DNA from: Emticicia sp. 21SJ11W-3
GTDB taxonomy: Bacteria; Bacteroidota; Bacteroidia; Cytophagales; Spirosomataceae
NCBI RefSeq assembly: GCF_024138715.1
Contig: NZ_CP092074.1
Location: 1,178,001-1,242,000 of the forward strand
Direction: 5' to 3'
DNA length: 64,000 nucleotides
Shown: one piece after another, positions 34,320 through 43,709 of the stretch
Position numbering within the stretch: position 1 is the stretch's first letter
How the letters are laid out: every line of letters starts with the position of its first letter
Notes under the pieces: generated by a model
What the model saw: the letters and a program-made list of their open reading frames with translations, nothing else
The model's database searches: none
Told to the model about the DNA's origin: nothing
Program-made: the position numbers and the translations under genes

Positions 34320-34703
34320 ATGAGAAAATTAAATTTTGCATCTCTTCAGGTTAGAGATTTAGAAGCCTCAAAAGTCTTTTACACCGACTATTTAGGGTTT
34401 GAGTTATCGGAAATGACTAATCCGGGAGCTTATGTTTTCAGATACAACAAAGGCGATGCAAGTTTTGCGATCAGAAAACCCATTGGAAATTTAGACGGAA
34501 AAGAACAGGGCGTTGGTGTGTCTCTTTGGTTTGCTATTGATGAGAAAATCGAAGCATTTCAAAGCCGACTGGCCCATAAAGGAATAGCAATCGTAGACAC
34601 TATAAATAACACTCCTTTCGGTAAAACTCTAATAGTTACAGACCCGGACGGCTACTTTATTACGTTTTTAGAAGAAACTAAAATTATTAACGATGGCAAA
34701 TAG
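34320..34703 (+). CDS. VOC-family protein (glyoxalase/bleomycin resistance fold)
   Basis: 127 aa. Two beta-alpha-beta-beta-beta modules are visible: LNFASLQVRDLEASKVFYTDYLGFEL and VSLWFAIDEKIEAFQSRLAHKGIA, followed by TPFGKTLIVTDPDGYFITFLEE, where DPDG and the last Glu are typical of metal-binding VOC members. It may bind or break down a toxic small molecule. First gene of a three-gene operon with EVE-domain and MarR genes; the MarR operator overlaps its promoter, so its ligand may be the inducer. Confidence 0.88.
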   Translation: MRKLNFASLQVRDLEASKVFYTDYLGFELSEMTNPGAYVFRYNKGDASFAIRKPIGNLDGKEQGVGVSLWFAIDEKIEAFQSRLAHKGIAIVDTINNTPFGKTLIVTDPDGYFITFLEETKIINDGK

Positions 34704-35133
34704 AGAGGTAAAATACTGGGTAATTGTGGCATCAAAAGACCACGTAAAACGAGGCATTGCCGATGGAATTGCACAAGCCTGCCACGGAAAGGCTGCACCA
34801 TTAAAGAGAATGAAGAAAGGAGATTTTGTAATTTATTATTCAGGCAAACAAACTTTTGGAAAACCCGATAAATGCCAGCAGTTTACAGCATTAGGAATTG
34901 TAATAGATGATGAAACCTATCAGTTTCAGGTTTCTGAAGACTTTTGTGCTGCCAGACGCAACATTGAGTTTTCTGAGTGCCAAGACACCTCTATTCTTCC
35001 TTTAATAAATGATTTAGATTTTATTCAGAACAAAAAAAGCTGGGGGTATCCGTTCAGATTTGGATTCTTTGAAATTAACCAGCATGATTTTAATTTGATT
35101 TCATCACAAATGCTTCAACATCATCATGTCTAA
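34693..35133 (+). CDS. EVE-domain protein (PUA-like)
   Basis: 146 aa. KYWVIVASKDHVKRGIADGIAQACHGKAAPLKRMKKGDFVIYYSG is the start of the EVE domain, with GKQTFGKPDKCQQFTALGIVID and later WGYPFRFGFFEIN. EVE proteins recognise modified bases in DNA or RNA; some belong to restriction modules. Overlaps the VOC gene by 11 bases and the MarR gene by eight, so the three are co-translated. In this operon a role in sensing or signalling is possible but unproven. Confidence 0.85.
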   Translation: MANREVKYWVIVASKDHVKRGIADGIAQACHGKAAPLKRMKKGDFVIYYSGKQTFGKPDKCQQFTALGIVIDDETYQFQVSEDFCAARRNIEFSECQDTSILPLINDLDFIQNKKSWGYPFRFGFFEINQHDFNLISSQMLQHHHV

Positions 35134-35599
35134 AGAAATTGAATTTCACTTTAAAAGTCCCAATGATAGCCCAGGTTATTTGCTAGGCCAGGTAACTATG
35201 CTTTGGCAACGGAAGCTAAAAAAGGTATTAGACCCTTTAGACCTGACGCAGACACAATTTGTGTTGTTGGCCACATTAGGGTGGCTTTCAAAAAAAAGTA
35301 AGTCGGTAACACAAATAGACATTGCCAACCAAAGTAATGCCGACAGAATGATGGTGTCGAAAGTCCTGCGTACATTAGAAGACAAGCAGTTTATAACACG
35401 GCAGGCGCATGAAACCGACACAAGGGCAAAAACAATTCGATTGACATCAGATGGTGAAGTGGTTTTGCAGAAAGCGATTATTGAGATAGAAAATGCTGAT
35501 TTAGCCTTTTTTGCTCCATTAGGTATTGAACTAGCTTCATTCAATAAAAACATGGTACAACTTATTGAAATGAATAATGAGCAAAATAAAAGCCACTAA
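35126..35599 (+). CDS. MarR-family transcriptional regulator
   Basis: 157 aa winged-helix dimer. LGQVTMLWQRKLKKVLDPLDLTQTQFVLLATLGW, TQIDIANQSNADRMMVSKVLRTLEDKQFITRQ (recognition helix and wing) and DTRAKTIRLTSDGEVVL are the hallmarks. It is the last gene of the VOC-EVE-MarR operon and probably represses it through the inverted repeat at 34276-34308. Eight-base overlap with the EVE gene. Confidence 0.92.
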   Translation: MSKEIEFHFKSPNDSPGYLLGQVTMLWQRKLKKVLDPLDLTQTQFVLLATLGWLSKKSKSVTQIDIANQSNADRMMVSKVLRTLEDKQFITRQAHETDTRAKTIRLTSDGEVVLQKAIIEIENADLAFFAPLGIELASFNKNMVQLIEMNNEQNKSH

Positions 35600-35608
35600 T
35601 AAGGTTTT

Positions 35609-35681
35609 GACGTTACCGGCGGTATGTACTTACAATGTCAATACTTCGCACCACGCGAAGTATTCAATTTCCGGTAACGTC
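35609..35681. repeat. Nested inverted repeat between convergent marR and cydB
   Basis: Outer arms GACGTTACCGG and CCGGTAACGTC (perfect, 11 bp) enclose an inner hairpin AATACTTCGC-ACCAC-GCGAAGTATT (perfect, 10 bp). The element is 73 bp. No T-tract follows either arm, so it is not a classical terminator, although it occupies the place of one. Confidence 0.7.
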
Positions 35682-35686
35682 CCTTA

Positions 35687-36721
35687 TCAATAACTTGTCT
35701 CATCCAGCTTCACTTTTCCTCTGAATGTCCAGAATACAAAGCCTGTATATGTGGCTACCAGTGGTACGCCTATCAAGGCAAATAAAAGCATTATTTTCAG
35801 AGATTTATCAGTTGAAGAACCATTATGAACCGTGATGCTATAGGCCTCGTTGATACTTGATAAAATGATGTTAGGAAATAAGCCAACCGCTACCAATACC
35901 ATCAGCATGGCTGTTACAAATGCCGACGACAAAAAGGCGTACATATATTTTCGACGTGAAATCTGTCGTGTAATATTAGCTACGGCTAAAATAGCCAGTA
36001 TCGGGAACGCAAATATATAGGGTACCTCCTGATAACGATGTGCCATGTGTGGCACATAAAGCAAAGTAACTACTGAAGTAACGGCAAACATCAGCACAAA
36101 AAATATTGTCGTGTTTTTTACCAGTATAGTCAGCTTGGCATATAGCCTGTTTTCGGTTTTCATAACCAGATAAATGGCGCCATGCATCATAAACAAAGCA
36201 AGGGTTGTAAAAGCAACCAGAATGGAGTAGGGGTTAAAAAAATCACTCAGAGTGCCTTTGTAAACGTAGTTCTGGTCTAGTGGCAGGCCTTGTATAATAT
36301 TGCCTAATATAAGACCTAAAGAAAGAGCCAGCACAATGCTGGAAACACAATAACTGATGTCTCATAGGTTTCTCCACCACCGCATACTTTCCTTAGACCT
36401 GAACTCTATGGATATTGCCCTGAAAATAAGCATTACAAGAAATATCATAAATGGCTCATAAAAAGCAGATAAAATAGTGGCATATACAACAGGGAAGCCC
36501 GCAAACAGGGCTCCTCCGCCAATAACCAGCCAGACCTCGTTTCCGTCCCAAACGGGGCCAATGGCATTGAGTGCCTTACGGCGGCTTTCTTCTTTGTTAA
36601 AAAACAAGTGCAAGGCTCCGGCGCCTAAATCAAAACCATCCAGAATGGCGTATCCGCTGAAAACCCCACCAACTACTAAAAACCACCATGTGGCCGGATT
36701 AAGTCCTAATATCGTTTCCAT
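35687..36721 (-). pseudogene. cydB: Cytochrome bd oxidase subunit II, interrupted by an in-frame TGA
   Basis: One reading frame of 344 codons covers the whole of subunit II (N-terminal [58 protein letters not shown]-terminal VATYTGFVFWTF), but codon 120 at 36364-36362 is TGA. The context WWRNL-stop-DISYCVSS matches the family's W-R-x-x-W-D segment, so a conserved Trp codon (TGG) has become TGA. No frameshift exists; reading resumes at once and a GTG at 36334 could start a fragment. It overlaps cydA by one base (TAATG). Either a broken gene, two split peptides, or a sequence error. Confidence 0.88.
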
Positions 36722-38091
36722 TACTTTAAAATCGGGTTATCTCGTTTAGAAAATTCAGGCATCAGTTCATCGTTTTCTTCGGGGCCATGCTTTATTTTTT
36801 TATTGAGCAGATACAAAAACAAAACAAACAACAGGGCATAAACCAATGTAAATAATATAAGAGAGAACATGACCTGCTCAGCTTTTAACGATTGCGAAAG
36901 CGCGTCTGAGGTCCGTAGTAAATTATACACTACCCAGGGTTGCCGGCCTACTTCTGCCGAATACCAGCCCACCTGATTGGCCATTTGCGGTAATAAAACA
37001 GACCAGGCAAAAATATGCAATAACCATTTATGCTGAAACAACTTGCCCCGCCACCACAGAAAAGTGGCTAATAGTGTAAGCCCAATGAGTATCATCCCAA
37101 TGGTTACCATCAGATGGTAGGTCTGAAATACAAAATTAACAGCCGAAGGGCGGTCTTCTTTTTTGTAGGCATTAAGGCCTTTAACCGGTTTGTTGGTATC
37201 CTGATGTATCAGATAGCTCAATCCGGCAGGAATGCTGATGCCTGATACCTGCTGCTTTTTGTTATCTACCCACCCCGCCAGATACATGTCGGCCACTGAC
37301 AGAGAATCATAATGGCCTTCAAAAGCTGCCAGTTTTGCAGGTTGATTTTTGGCCACTCCATTTGCCGAATGATGGCCCGTGAATAATTGCAATAAGGAAG
37401 CAACTGTAGCAACCACCAGGGCAATTTTAAAGCCCGGTTTGGCAATCTGCAAATGCCTGCCGCGTAAAATGTAATAAGCGTTAACACTCAACACCAGAAA
37501 CGAACCAGCCAGAAATGCCCCGATGATTACATGCGAAAGCCTGTCTATGCTTGACGGATTAAAAACCATTTCCCAAAAATCGGTTATTACGGCCCGGGCT
37601 TTCATACCTTCGCCTTCTATTCTATAGCCAGCAGGGGTTTGCTGCCATGAGTTGGCCACTACTATCCAGATAGCCGAAAACATGGAGCCTAGCGCCACCA
37701 TTAAAGTTGCAAAGAAATGGACTCTCGGACTAACCCTGTTCCAGCCAAAGATAAGAATACCCAGAAAGCCAGACTCCAGCGCAAAGGCAAAGATGCCCTC
37801 TGCTGCCAGTGCGCTACCAAAAATATCACCCACATAACGCGAATAAACCGCCCAGTTGGTGCCAAACTCAAATTCCATTACTATGCCGGTAGCCACGCCT
37901 ATACCAAAAATAAGGGCAAATATTTTTATCCAGAACCGGGTCATTTGCTCATAAAATGGCTTGCCGGTTCTTAAATACAGGCCTTCCATAATTACCATTA
38001 CAACGCCTAAACCAATACTTAAAGGAGGATATATGTAGTGAAATGCTACAGTAAATGCAAACTGTATTCGCGAAAGTAGTTCGGTATTCAT
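36721..38091 (-). CDS. cydA: Cytochrome bd oxidase subunit I
   Basis: 456 aa from ATG at 38091 ([29 protein letters not shown]). Holds haem ligands and proton path of the bd-type quinol oxidase: the His in [35 protein letters not shown], and [15 protein letters not shown] near the C-terminus. The Q-loop is short. It oxidises menaquinol or ubiquinol and reduces oxygen with high affinity. The frame is open upstream to 38142 but the N-terminus at 38091 is the family start. cydB directly downstream is interrupted, so the oxidase may be inactive. Confidence 0.95.
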   Translation of the reverse strand: MNTELLSRIQFAFTVAFHYIYPPLSIGLGVVMVIMEGLYLRTGKPFYEQMTRFWIKIFALIFGIGVATGIVMEFEFGTNWAVYSRYVGDIFGSALAAEGIFAFALESGFLGILIFGWNRVSPRVHFFATLMVALGSMFSAIWIVVANSWQQTPAGYRIEGEGMKARAVITDFWEMVFNPSSIDRLSHVIIGAFLAGSFLVLSVNAYYILRGRHLQIAKPGFKIALVVATVASLLQLFTGHHSANGVAKNQPAKLAAFEGHYDSLSVADMYLAGWVDNKKQQVSGISIPAGLSYLIHQDTNKPVKGLNAYKKEDRPSAVNFVFQTYHLMVTIGMILIGLTLLATFLWWRGKLFQHKWLLHIFAWSVLLPQMANQVGWYSAEVGRQPWVVYNLLRTSDALSQSLKAEQVMFSLILFTLVYALLFVLFLYLLNKKIKHGPEENDELMPEFSKRDNPILK

Positions 38092-38450
38092 AAACGACTT
38101 GTTAGATGTGGCTAATTTCAATGCCAGATGAATAGGAACCAAGAAAAAAATACTTTATTTCTGTAAAGCAGGCCGGTAGCCCAAAAACCTCAGAATAACA
38201 GAATTTTAATGGCTTTTGATTTGTTTTAGAAGATTGTGGGGTAAGCAATGGTAATATTTAAGCCATTAATTTACCTCGCGCCATATTCTTCTTTTTTTCA
38301 ATAAACCACTGTTACAGCCTTAAATATTCAGTGAAATGCGGCCATCGGCGTTATTCTAATTTGTTCTCCTTAATTTTGCGACGCAAATTTTTTTTCGCCA
38401 ATGCCGGGATACACTGCCTGAAAGTGGAAATCCTGACCCCGAAATAGCCG
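38092..38450. other. 359-bp divergent intergenic region
   Basis: Lies between cydA (minus) and the LytTR regulator (plus). Apart from the -7 box at 38371-38378, no feature is recognised. Any CydA promoter was not located. Confidence 0.55.
38371..38378 (+). promoter_or_regulatory. Promoter -7 box of the LytTR-TonB receptor unit
   Basis: TAATTTTG, exact consensus match; expected start near 38385, some 65 bases before the ATG at 38451. Confidence 0.5.
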
Positions 38451-39200
38451 ATGACAATTCTTATAGTAGAAAAAACAGAGGATAATTTTAAACTGATAGC
38501 AGATACGCTTGCAGAATATTACCCTATGTCTACCCTTGGCCATTGCCGTAGTGTTCAGGAAACACTGGCCTGGCTGGCCGTTAACGATGGTGTGAGTATT
38601 GGTTTTTTTGAGGTTGAACTGGCAGACGGACTAAGTTTTGAGGTTTTTCAAGAAATAAACCCGGGCTTCCCGGTTGTGTTTATGTCGGCTTATGACAAGT
38701 ATTTGTCTCAGGCCATGCCATATCAAGCCATTGATTATCTACGAAAACCCATTGAAAAGGCAGAGTTAGTCAGGATTCTGGATAAATACGAGGCCCTCAG
38801 TAAGCATTTTGTAATGCAGGCCAGAAATAATGAAGCTCTAAGTAACAACAACGGTAACCCAGCTAAAGAAAGGCTGATTGTTAAAAAAGGAACAAATTAT
38901 TATGTAATGCCTGCGATTGATATTGCCTTTATTTATACCGAAGCGCGAGTAGTTTTTTTGATTGATAAAACCGGAGATAGATACATTGTAGAAAAAAACC
39001 TGAGCGAACTTGAATTAGAATTATCAGGCAGGCAGTTTTTCAGGGCTAACCGCAAGTTCATTGTCAGCATTGATGCTATAAAGAGCTTCAAGCCCTCATT
39101 TAAGGGCAAGATTGCCATAGAATTAATGCACTTGTCAAAAGCTGAGGTGAGTATCAGTCAGGAAAATGCCGCACAATTCAAGCGGTGGATTGAAGGATAA
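38451..39200 (+). CDS. LytTR regulator with atypical receiver domain
   Basis: 249 aa. An N-terminal receiver-like domain (1-120) is followed by a LytTR DNA-binding domain (about 145-245: RLIVKKGTNYYVMPAIDIAFIYTEARVVFLI, SELELELSGRQFFRANRKFIVS). The receiver is atypical: the acidic pocket, normally ILIVDDE, reads ILIVEKTED, and the phosphoacceptor is E54 in GFFEVELADG where Asp is expected. The conserved Ser (MSAYDKY) and Lys (YLRKPIEK) are kept. Glu there could mimic the phosphorylated state. No histidine kinase gene adjoins. Thirty bases upstream of the TonB receptor gene, which it probably regulates. Confidence 0.87.
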   Translation: MTILIVEKTEDNFKLIADTLAEYYPMSTLGHCRSVQETLAWLAVNDGVSIGFFEVELADGLSFEVFQEINPGFPVVFMSAYDKYLSQAMPYQAIDYLRKPIEKAELVRILDKYEALSKHFVMQARNNEALSNNNGNPAKERLIVKKGTNYYVMPAIDIAFIYTEARVVFLIDKTGDRYIVEKNLSELELELSGRQFFRANRKFIVSIDAIKSFKPSFKGKIAIELMHLSKAEVSISQENAAQFKRWIEG

Positions 39201-39229
39201 AAAAACAAAACCAAATAAAACCAAAGAAC

Positions 39230-41863
39230 ATGAGAAGAAAACTTTACTTACTGGCTTGTCTGGCAACTAACATGGCATGGGGGCAGAATGTGCCGGCCGA
39301 TAGTGCCCGGGCTTTAAATGAAGTAGTGGTGTCGGCATCCAGAATTGAGGAAAGTATTTTTAAAGCCCCCGTTTCTGTTACCAAAGTTTCGGCTTTGCAA
39401 CTGCAGCAGTCGCCGGGTATTGAGTTAATTTCGTCTTTGTCAAGATACAAGGGTATTGATGTAAGCCAATCGAGCTGGTTTGTAACAAGTTTAAGTACCC
39501 GTGGTTTTAACAGTTCTAAAGCCGAAAGGATTTTACAACTGGCAGATTATGTCGATTTTATGTCGCCTACGTCGTCGCTATATGGTGGAAACTGGATGGG
39601 TACGCCAGACCTGGATATTGATAACATTGAAGTAATATACGGTGCCAATTCGGCACTTTATGGTTCAGGTGCATTTAACGGAGTAATACTGATGCACTCA
39701 AAAGACCCTTTCAGGCATCAGGGATTGGCTGCATCTATCCGTGGCGGCTCGCGATCCTTAATGGACGGACAACTAAGATATGCACAGGTATTTGCCGGGC
39801 GTTTTGCCTTTAAGCTCAACGCCAATTTTACACAAGGGCAAGAGTTTATGGGTAATTCAGACGCTGCCATCAAGGCTACCACAGCCGGTGGGTTGGCCGG
39901 GTCTGATGCAGCCAATAATGCCTATGGCTCACCTTTTGGCTGGAACAAGCTCAACTATTTTGGCGATGCAGGGCTAACTGTTACAGACCCCCGGTATACT
40001 CAATACAACAATAACCAGCCTTACCGCATTTACATGCCGGGCTTTAAAGAGGCTGATGTTATAGGGGCAAATGACGGGAGCAAATTCCTGAACATGAAAG
40101 GCTTTCAGGCCGGGAGCATCCGTCTTAATCCGTCTTTGCATTACAAAATCAATGAAAATACACAGGCGTCTTATGAGTATCGCTGGTCGTTGGGTAATGG
40201 GATTTTTCAGAGTACCAGCCGGTTTGCGTGGCGTGAAATGCAATATGATTTACACAAGTTTGAAATAAAAAACAGCAAATGGTTTATACGTGCTTACACT
40301 ATGTTTGATTATGGCGGTAAAGCCTATGAAGTAGGGGGTGTAGCCAATGCTTTGCAGAACGTAAGACTCACAGACCCTAAAAATGGGGTGTATCCAACCG
40401 TGTCAGGTAATTATTTTAATGCCTGGAACCAGATATTTGCTGCTGCACGTGGCAGTGGTTTTGGTGGAGGGAGCCTTTCAGGTGTGTATGCACCCGATAT
40501 GATAAATGGTGGCGTACCCGGTGCGTTTTCAATACCATCCATACAGGGCGGGCAATCTATTCAGGATGCCGCCAGGCTTGCGTTTAATCTGACCCAATCG
40601 CTGCAGTTAGGTGCCGGGTCTCCACTTTTTAATCAGATTACCCAAAAAGTTGCGGACGGCGTTGGCGACCTGACAATCAATGGCTCAACCATTAAAGGTG
40701 CTGCCTTCTCTAACACAGCCCGTTATACTGATTTTTCAGCACAGAGAGAATTTAAGCTGGCCACAACCAACATTGTAGTTGGAGGAGCTTACAGAACTTA
40801 TTTGCTGAAATCAAACGGTACTTTACTATCAGATGGTAATTTCTCGCCTCTTTCAAAAGAAAAACGGAATAGCATTGTCAATTGGGAATCAGGCATATAC
40901 GGACAGGTACAGCAAAAACTGCTTAATGAAAAACTTACGCTGGCAGCCGCAGGCAGGGTAGACTTCTTTCAGAATTTTGATGCCAGGTTTTCTCCGCGCA
41001 TCTCGGCTGTTTATTCAGTTGGCAGGCATAATTTCAGAGCTAACTTTGCTACGGCTTACAGAGCCCCCGCACAGCTTGACCAGTATATTTACCTTGATTA
41101 CGGCAGTATTTTGCTGATTGGTAATGTTGAAAACGGTTTCAAGGGGTTAAACTCAACAGGTACACAGCCTTTTGAAGTAAAGAAGCTGGCGCCTGAAAAA
41201 ATGAATAGCTGGGAGTTGGGTTATAAAGCCTTACTTACCAAAGACTTACAACTTGACCTGAGTTATTACCGTAGTTTATACAACGGCTTTATAGGTATTG
41301 TGCGTTTTCAGGGGCGTGAAGACGGCAAAATGCCAGAGGGCAACTATCAGCAAAAAACCGGCGACTGGGCCAAAACAGCACCAGACCGTACCAGAGGCAG
41401 GTTTATTCAGACCTGGGCTAATTTTGATAAACAGGTTACCACACAAGGCGCGTTTATTAGCCTTGATTACCGCGTAAACAACAAACTGAGTGTTTATGGT
41501 AATTATACCTGGGCAAAAATATCAGACATCAAAAACCTGATTGCCGGTTTTAATACGCCTGAGCATAAATTTAATATCGGCGCAAATGGCCTTATCACTA
41601 AAAACTTTTCATATTCAGTTAATTATCGGCACAGCAGCACTTATATGTACTTTATGCCTTTTGATGAGGGAGAGATTAAAGCCTTTGGAACACTTGATGC
41701 GCAGTTAAATTATTTTATAAAAGACCTCAGCAGCACTGTTAAGCTGGGAGGTACAAATCTTACCAATGCCAATGCTATCAGTGTTTATGGCTCGGCACCT
41801 ATCAGCCGCATTGTTTATCTTGGGATAGTTTGCGACCTGAATTTCAATAAAACCAAAAAGTAA
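39230..41863 (+). CDS. TonB-dependent outer-membrane receptor
   Basis: 877 aa. Signal peptide MRRKLYLLACLATNMAWGQ, a TonB-box-like stretch ALNEVVVSASR, plug domain from about 35 to 165 (VSVTKVSALQLQQSPGIELI, VIYGANSALYGSGAFNGVI), then a beta-barrel with YRAPAQLDQY and AAAGRVDFFQNFDARFSPRISA, ending in FNKTKK after a last strand of GIVCDLNF. It lacks the CarboxypepD-like N-terminal domain and SusD partner of glycan receptors, so a siderophore, vitamin or peptide-type substrate is more likely. Directly downstream of the atypical LytTR regulator (30 bases). Confidence 0.9.
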   Translation: MRRKLYLLACLATNMAWGQNVPADSARALNEVVVSASRIEESIFKAPVSVTKVSALQLQQSPGIELISSLSRYKGIDVSQSSWFVTSLSTRGFNSSKAERILQLADYVDFMSPTSSLYGGNWMGTPDLDIDNIEVIYGANSALYGSGAFNGVILMHSKDPFRHQGLAASIRGGSRSLMDGQLRYAQVFAGRFAFKLNANFTQGQEFMGNSDAAIKATTAGGLAGSDAANNAYGSPFGWNKLNYFGDAGLTVTDPRYTQYNNNQPYRIYMPGFKEADVIGANDGSKFLNMKGFQAGSIRLNPSLHYKINENTQASYEYRWSLGNGIFQSTSRFAWREMQYDLHKFEIKNSKWFIRAYTMFDYGGKAYEVGGVANALQNVRLTDPKNGVYPTVSGNYFNAWNQIFAAARGSGFGGGSLSGVYAPDMINGGVPGAFSIPSIQGGQSIQDAARLAFNLTQSLQLGAGSPLFNQITQKVADGVGDLTINGSTIKGAAFSNTARYTDFSAQREFKLATTNIVVGGAYRTYLLKSNGTLLSDGNFSPLSKEKRNSIVNWESGIYGQVQQKLLNEKLTLAAAGRVDFFQNFDARFSPRISAVYSVGRHNFRANFATAYRAPAQLDQYIYLDYGSILLIGNVENGFKGLNSTGTQPFEVKKLAPEKMNSWELGYKALLTKDLQLDLSYYRSLYNGFIGIVRFQGREDGKMPEGNYQQKTGDWAKTAPDRTRGRFIQTWANFDKQVTTQGAFISLDYRVNNKLSVYGNYTWAKISDIKNLIAGFNTPEHKFNIGANGLITKNFSYSVNYRHSSTYMYFMPFDEGEIKAFGTLDAQLNYFIKDLSSTVKLGGTNLTNANAISVYGSAPISRIVYLGIVCDLNFNKTKK

Positions 41864-41878
41864 TCGTTGGTAGATAGA

Positions 41879-41920
41879 AATCTGCATAGGGGCTCTGTGC
41901 CGCTATGCAGATTTTTTTTT
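41879..41920 (+). terminator. Terminator after the TonB receptor gene
   Basis: Perfect 11-bp stem AATCTGCATAG / CTATGCAGATT with a 13-base loop and nine T. Closes the LytTR-TonB unit. Confidence 0.92.
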
Positions 41921-41985
41921 AAAGGCTTTTTAATTATAAATAAACGCTCTAATTTTTGCATATTTGGTAAAATAAGGTGTAACAA

Positions 41986-43062
41986 ATGCGAAGAATCATT
42001 GATACATTAATGATATTTTATTGTTGCTGTGTGGCTCAGACTGCAATTGCACAGTATGTGATTACACTGAAAGACACTCAGATTGATGTAAAACCAATAG
42101 ATTATTACATTGCCGATGTAAAAGACGGCAGGGTGCAAAAAAATGGTTTGGGTACTATTATTACGCCTGCTGACACCAAAGCAGGTATTACCATAGCCGG
42201 CGGAGTAAAAAATGGATTGCAAAGATTTATATCCGGAAATTTGCCAAAAAATACCGCAACAACCCCTGTTCTTTATAATCTTACTCAACTGAATGTGCAC
42301 GAAACCAGAAATGCCCAGGGCGGGATTAATGGAAAAATGACAATGTCGGTTAGTTATGAAAGAATCGGCAGGAATGATACAATAAAGTTGGTTGACTCTC
42401 AGGTGTACCTGGACTACAAGCGTTCTGGTGGTGCACCCAACATGAATAACTATGAGTCGGTTTTACGCAGGTTGGTTTTGCAGACATTGCAGTATTTTAC
42501 CGACTGGCTGAAATTGAATAAGGGCAAGCATGAAGCATTGGCCAGAGGTATTGAGATAAAGCTCATGCCTGATTACAAACTAAATGATAAAGACACCATA
42601 TATTATGAAACCAAAAAAGTTACCTGGGACGATTTCAGAGGCAGCCCGTCAGGCTTAAATAGATATGGCGCAGCTATTTTCAGCAATTTTGGGTATGTGT
42701 CGTCATTTAATGTGTCGGGAGGAATTATACGTGCCAATATTCAGACCAAAACCTATATGGTCAGGGGGATGTCGTGGGTGAATGAAAGTGCCAGGACGGC
42801 TTATGCACTGGCGCACGAACAACTGCATTTTGATATTACCAAACTGGTTGTGGAGCGATTCAAGAAAAAAGTAAGTGCCTTGCAGGCAGAAAGCATTGAT
42901 GACCTGAACAGCATGATACAGTTTGAGTATCTGGAATCTTATAGAGAGATGAACAGCTTGCAACGAGCCTATGACGACGAAACAAGCCACAGCCAGGATA
43001 CCTTTAAACAAGCGGAATGGGCAGAAAAAATAAAAACATGGCTAAATGAATTGGCCGGATAA
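41986..43062 (+). CDS. DUF922-type predicted secreted zinc protease-like protein
   Basis: 358 aa, with a short signal region (IFYCCCVAQTAIAQ). An HExxH-like metal site H277-E278-Q-L-H281 (AHEQLHFDITKL) lies in the C-terminal third, preceded by YETKKVTWDDFRGSPSG and SWVNESARTAYALAHEQ, which match the DUF922 family of predicted secreted zinc-dependent proteases. The N-terminal 190 residues are a beta-rich domain of unknown family. Activity is not demonstrated for the family. Single gene; a terminator closes it and the convergent NTF2-like gene. Confidence 0.8.
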   Translation: MRRIIDTLMIFYCCCVAQTAIAQYVITLKDTQIDVKPIDYYIADVKDGRVQKNGLGTIITPADTKAGITIAGGVKNGLQRFISGNLPKNTATTPVLYNLTQLNVHETRNAQGGINGKMTMSVSYERIGRNDTIKLVDSQVYLDYKRSGGAPNMNNYESVLRRLVLQTLQYFTDWLKLNKGKHEALARGIEIKLMPDYKLNDKDTIYYETKKVTWDDFRGSPSGLNRYGAAIFSNFGYVSSFNVSGGIIRANIQTKTYMVRGMSWVNESARTAYALAHEQLHFDITKLVVERFKKKVSALQAESIDDLNSMIQFEYLESYREMNSLQRAYDDETSHSQDTFKQAEWAEKIKTWLNELAG

Positions 43063-43100
43063 AAGCAGAGGCCTCACCGGAACGCGAGGCCTCTGCTTTT
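43061..43100. terminator. Bidirectional terminator
   Basis: Fifteen-base perfect stem AAAAGCAGAGGCCTC / GAGGCCTCTGCTTTT with ten-base loop, between convergent genes; begins at the stop codon of the DUF922 gene. Confidence 0.9.
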
Positions 43101-43101
43101 A

Positions 43102-43635
43102 TCACCAGCCATCATCAGATGGTTTGGGTTTAGCTGCCGGTTTCTTAACCGGGGCATTGCCTGCTTTCAGATTGCCTGTTGAAGGCGCAGCAGCGCCGGA
43201 TGATGAGGAGGTCACCGCGATGGTTTTGTCAACCTTAGAGAACACGCGGCTCACAATTTTCCACTCCCCATTTATTTTTAGCAGATTCAGGAAATCAACA
43301 TATTTAAAATTCTCAAATTCTTCTTCGGTTACAGCGGTTCCGGCGGTTCCGGCAAAGCTATAACTTACCACATTACTCTTCCATTTTGCGCCTCCTGCCG
43401 GTACAGACGCAATGAATTTTTTTACCGGAATCTCCGATATACGTCCGTTTGACTGGCTACGTAGATTGGCAGCAGGATGAAACGCGCGATTCAATCTGGC
43501 CGAATCGCCGGTGGCTCCACCATCCAGATAATTATAAAGCGTTGCTTTAATCGCTTCGTCGTCGGTCTGGGCACTGGCTTCTGCTGCAAAGCCCATCACC
43601 CCTATAAATGCAAGTAATAAAGTATTAAATTTCAT
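43102..43635 (-). CDS. Secreted NTF2-like (lumazine-binding-type) protein
   Basis: 177 aa. Signal peptide MKFNTLLLAFIGVMGFAAEASAQ; the mature domain has the cystatin/NTF2-like pattern of the putative lumazine-binding family: AIKATLYNYLDGGATGDSARLNRAFHP, NGRISEIPVKKFIASVP, and YVDFLNLLKINGEWKIVSRVF. A Pro/Lys/Ala tail (NAPVKKPAAKPKPSDDGW) follows. Such domains bind small ligands or act as scaffolds; the function is unknown. The last stretch may be a flexible linker to the cell surface. Confidence 0.82.
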   Translation of the reverse strand: MKFNTLLLAFIGVMGFAAEASAQTDDEAIKATLYNYLDGGATGDSARLNRAFHPAANLRSQSNGRISEIPVKKFIASVPAGGAKWKSNVVSYSFAGTAGTAVTEEEFENFKYVDFLNLLKINGEWKIVSRVFSKVDKTIAVTSSSSGAAAPSTGNLKAGNAPVKKPAAKPKPSDDGW

Positions 43636-43709
43636 GTGTTTAATTGTTTAATCGCCTGTTCAAATTAACGAAAATAATATGGGAGTATTGCAAATTTTTA
43701 ATTCATTAA

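Noticed and set aside
36362-36364. TGA in cydB as selenocysteine or a general UGA-Trp code
   Set aside because: The family residue is Trp, not Cys or Sec, and other genes in the window end with TGA, so UGA is not recoded generally.
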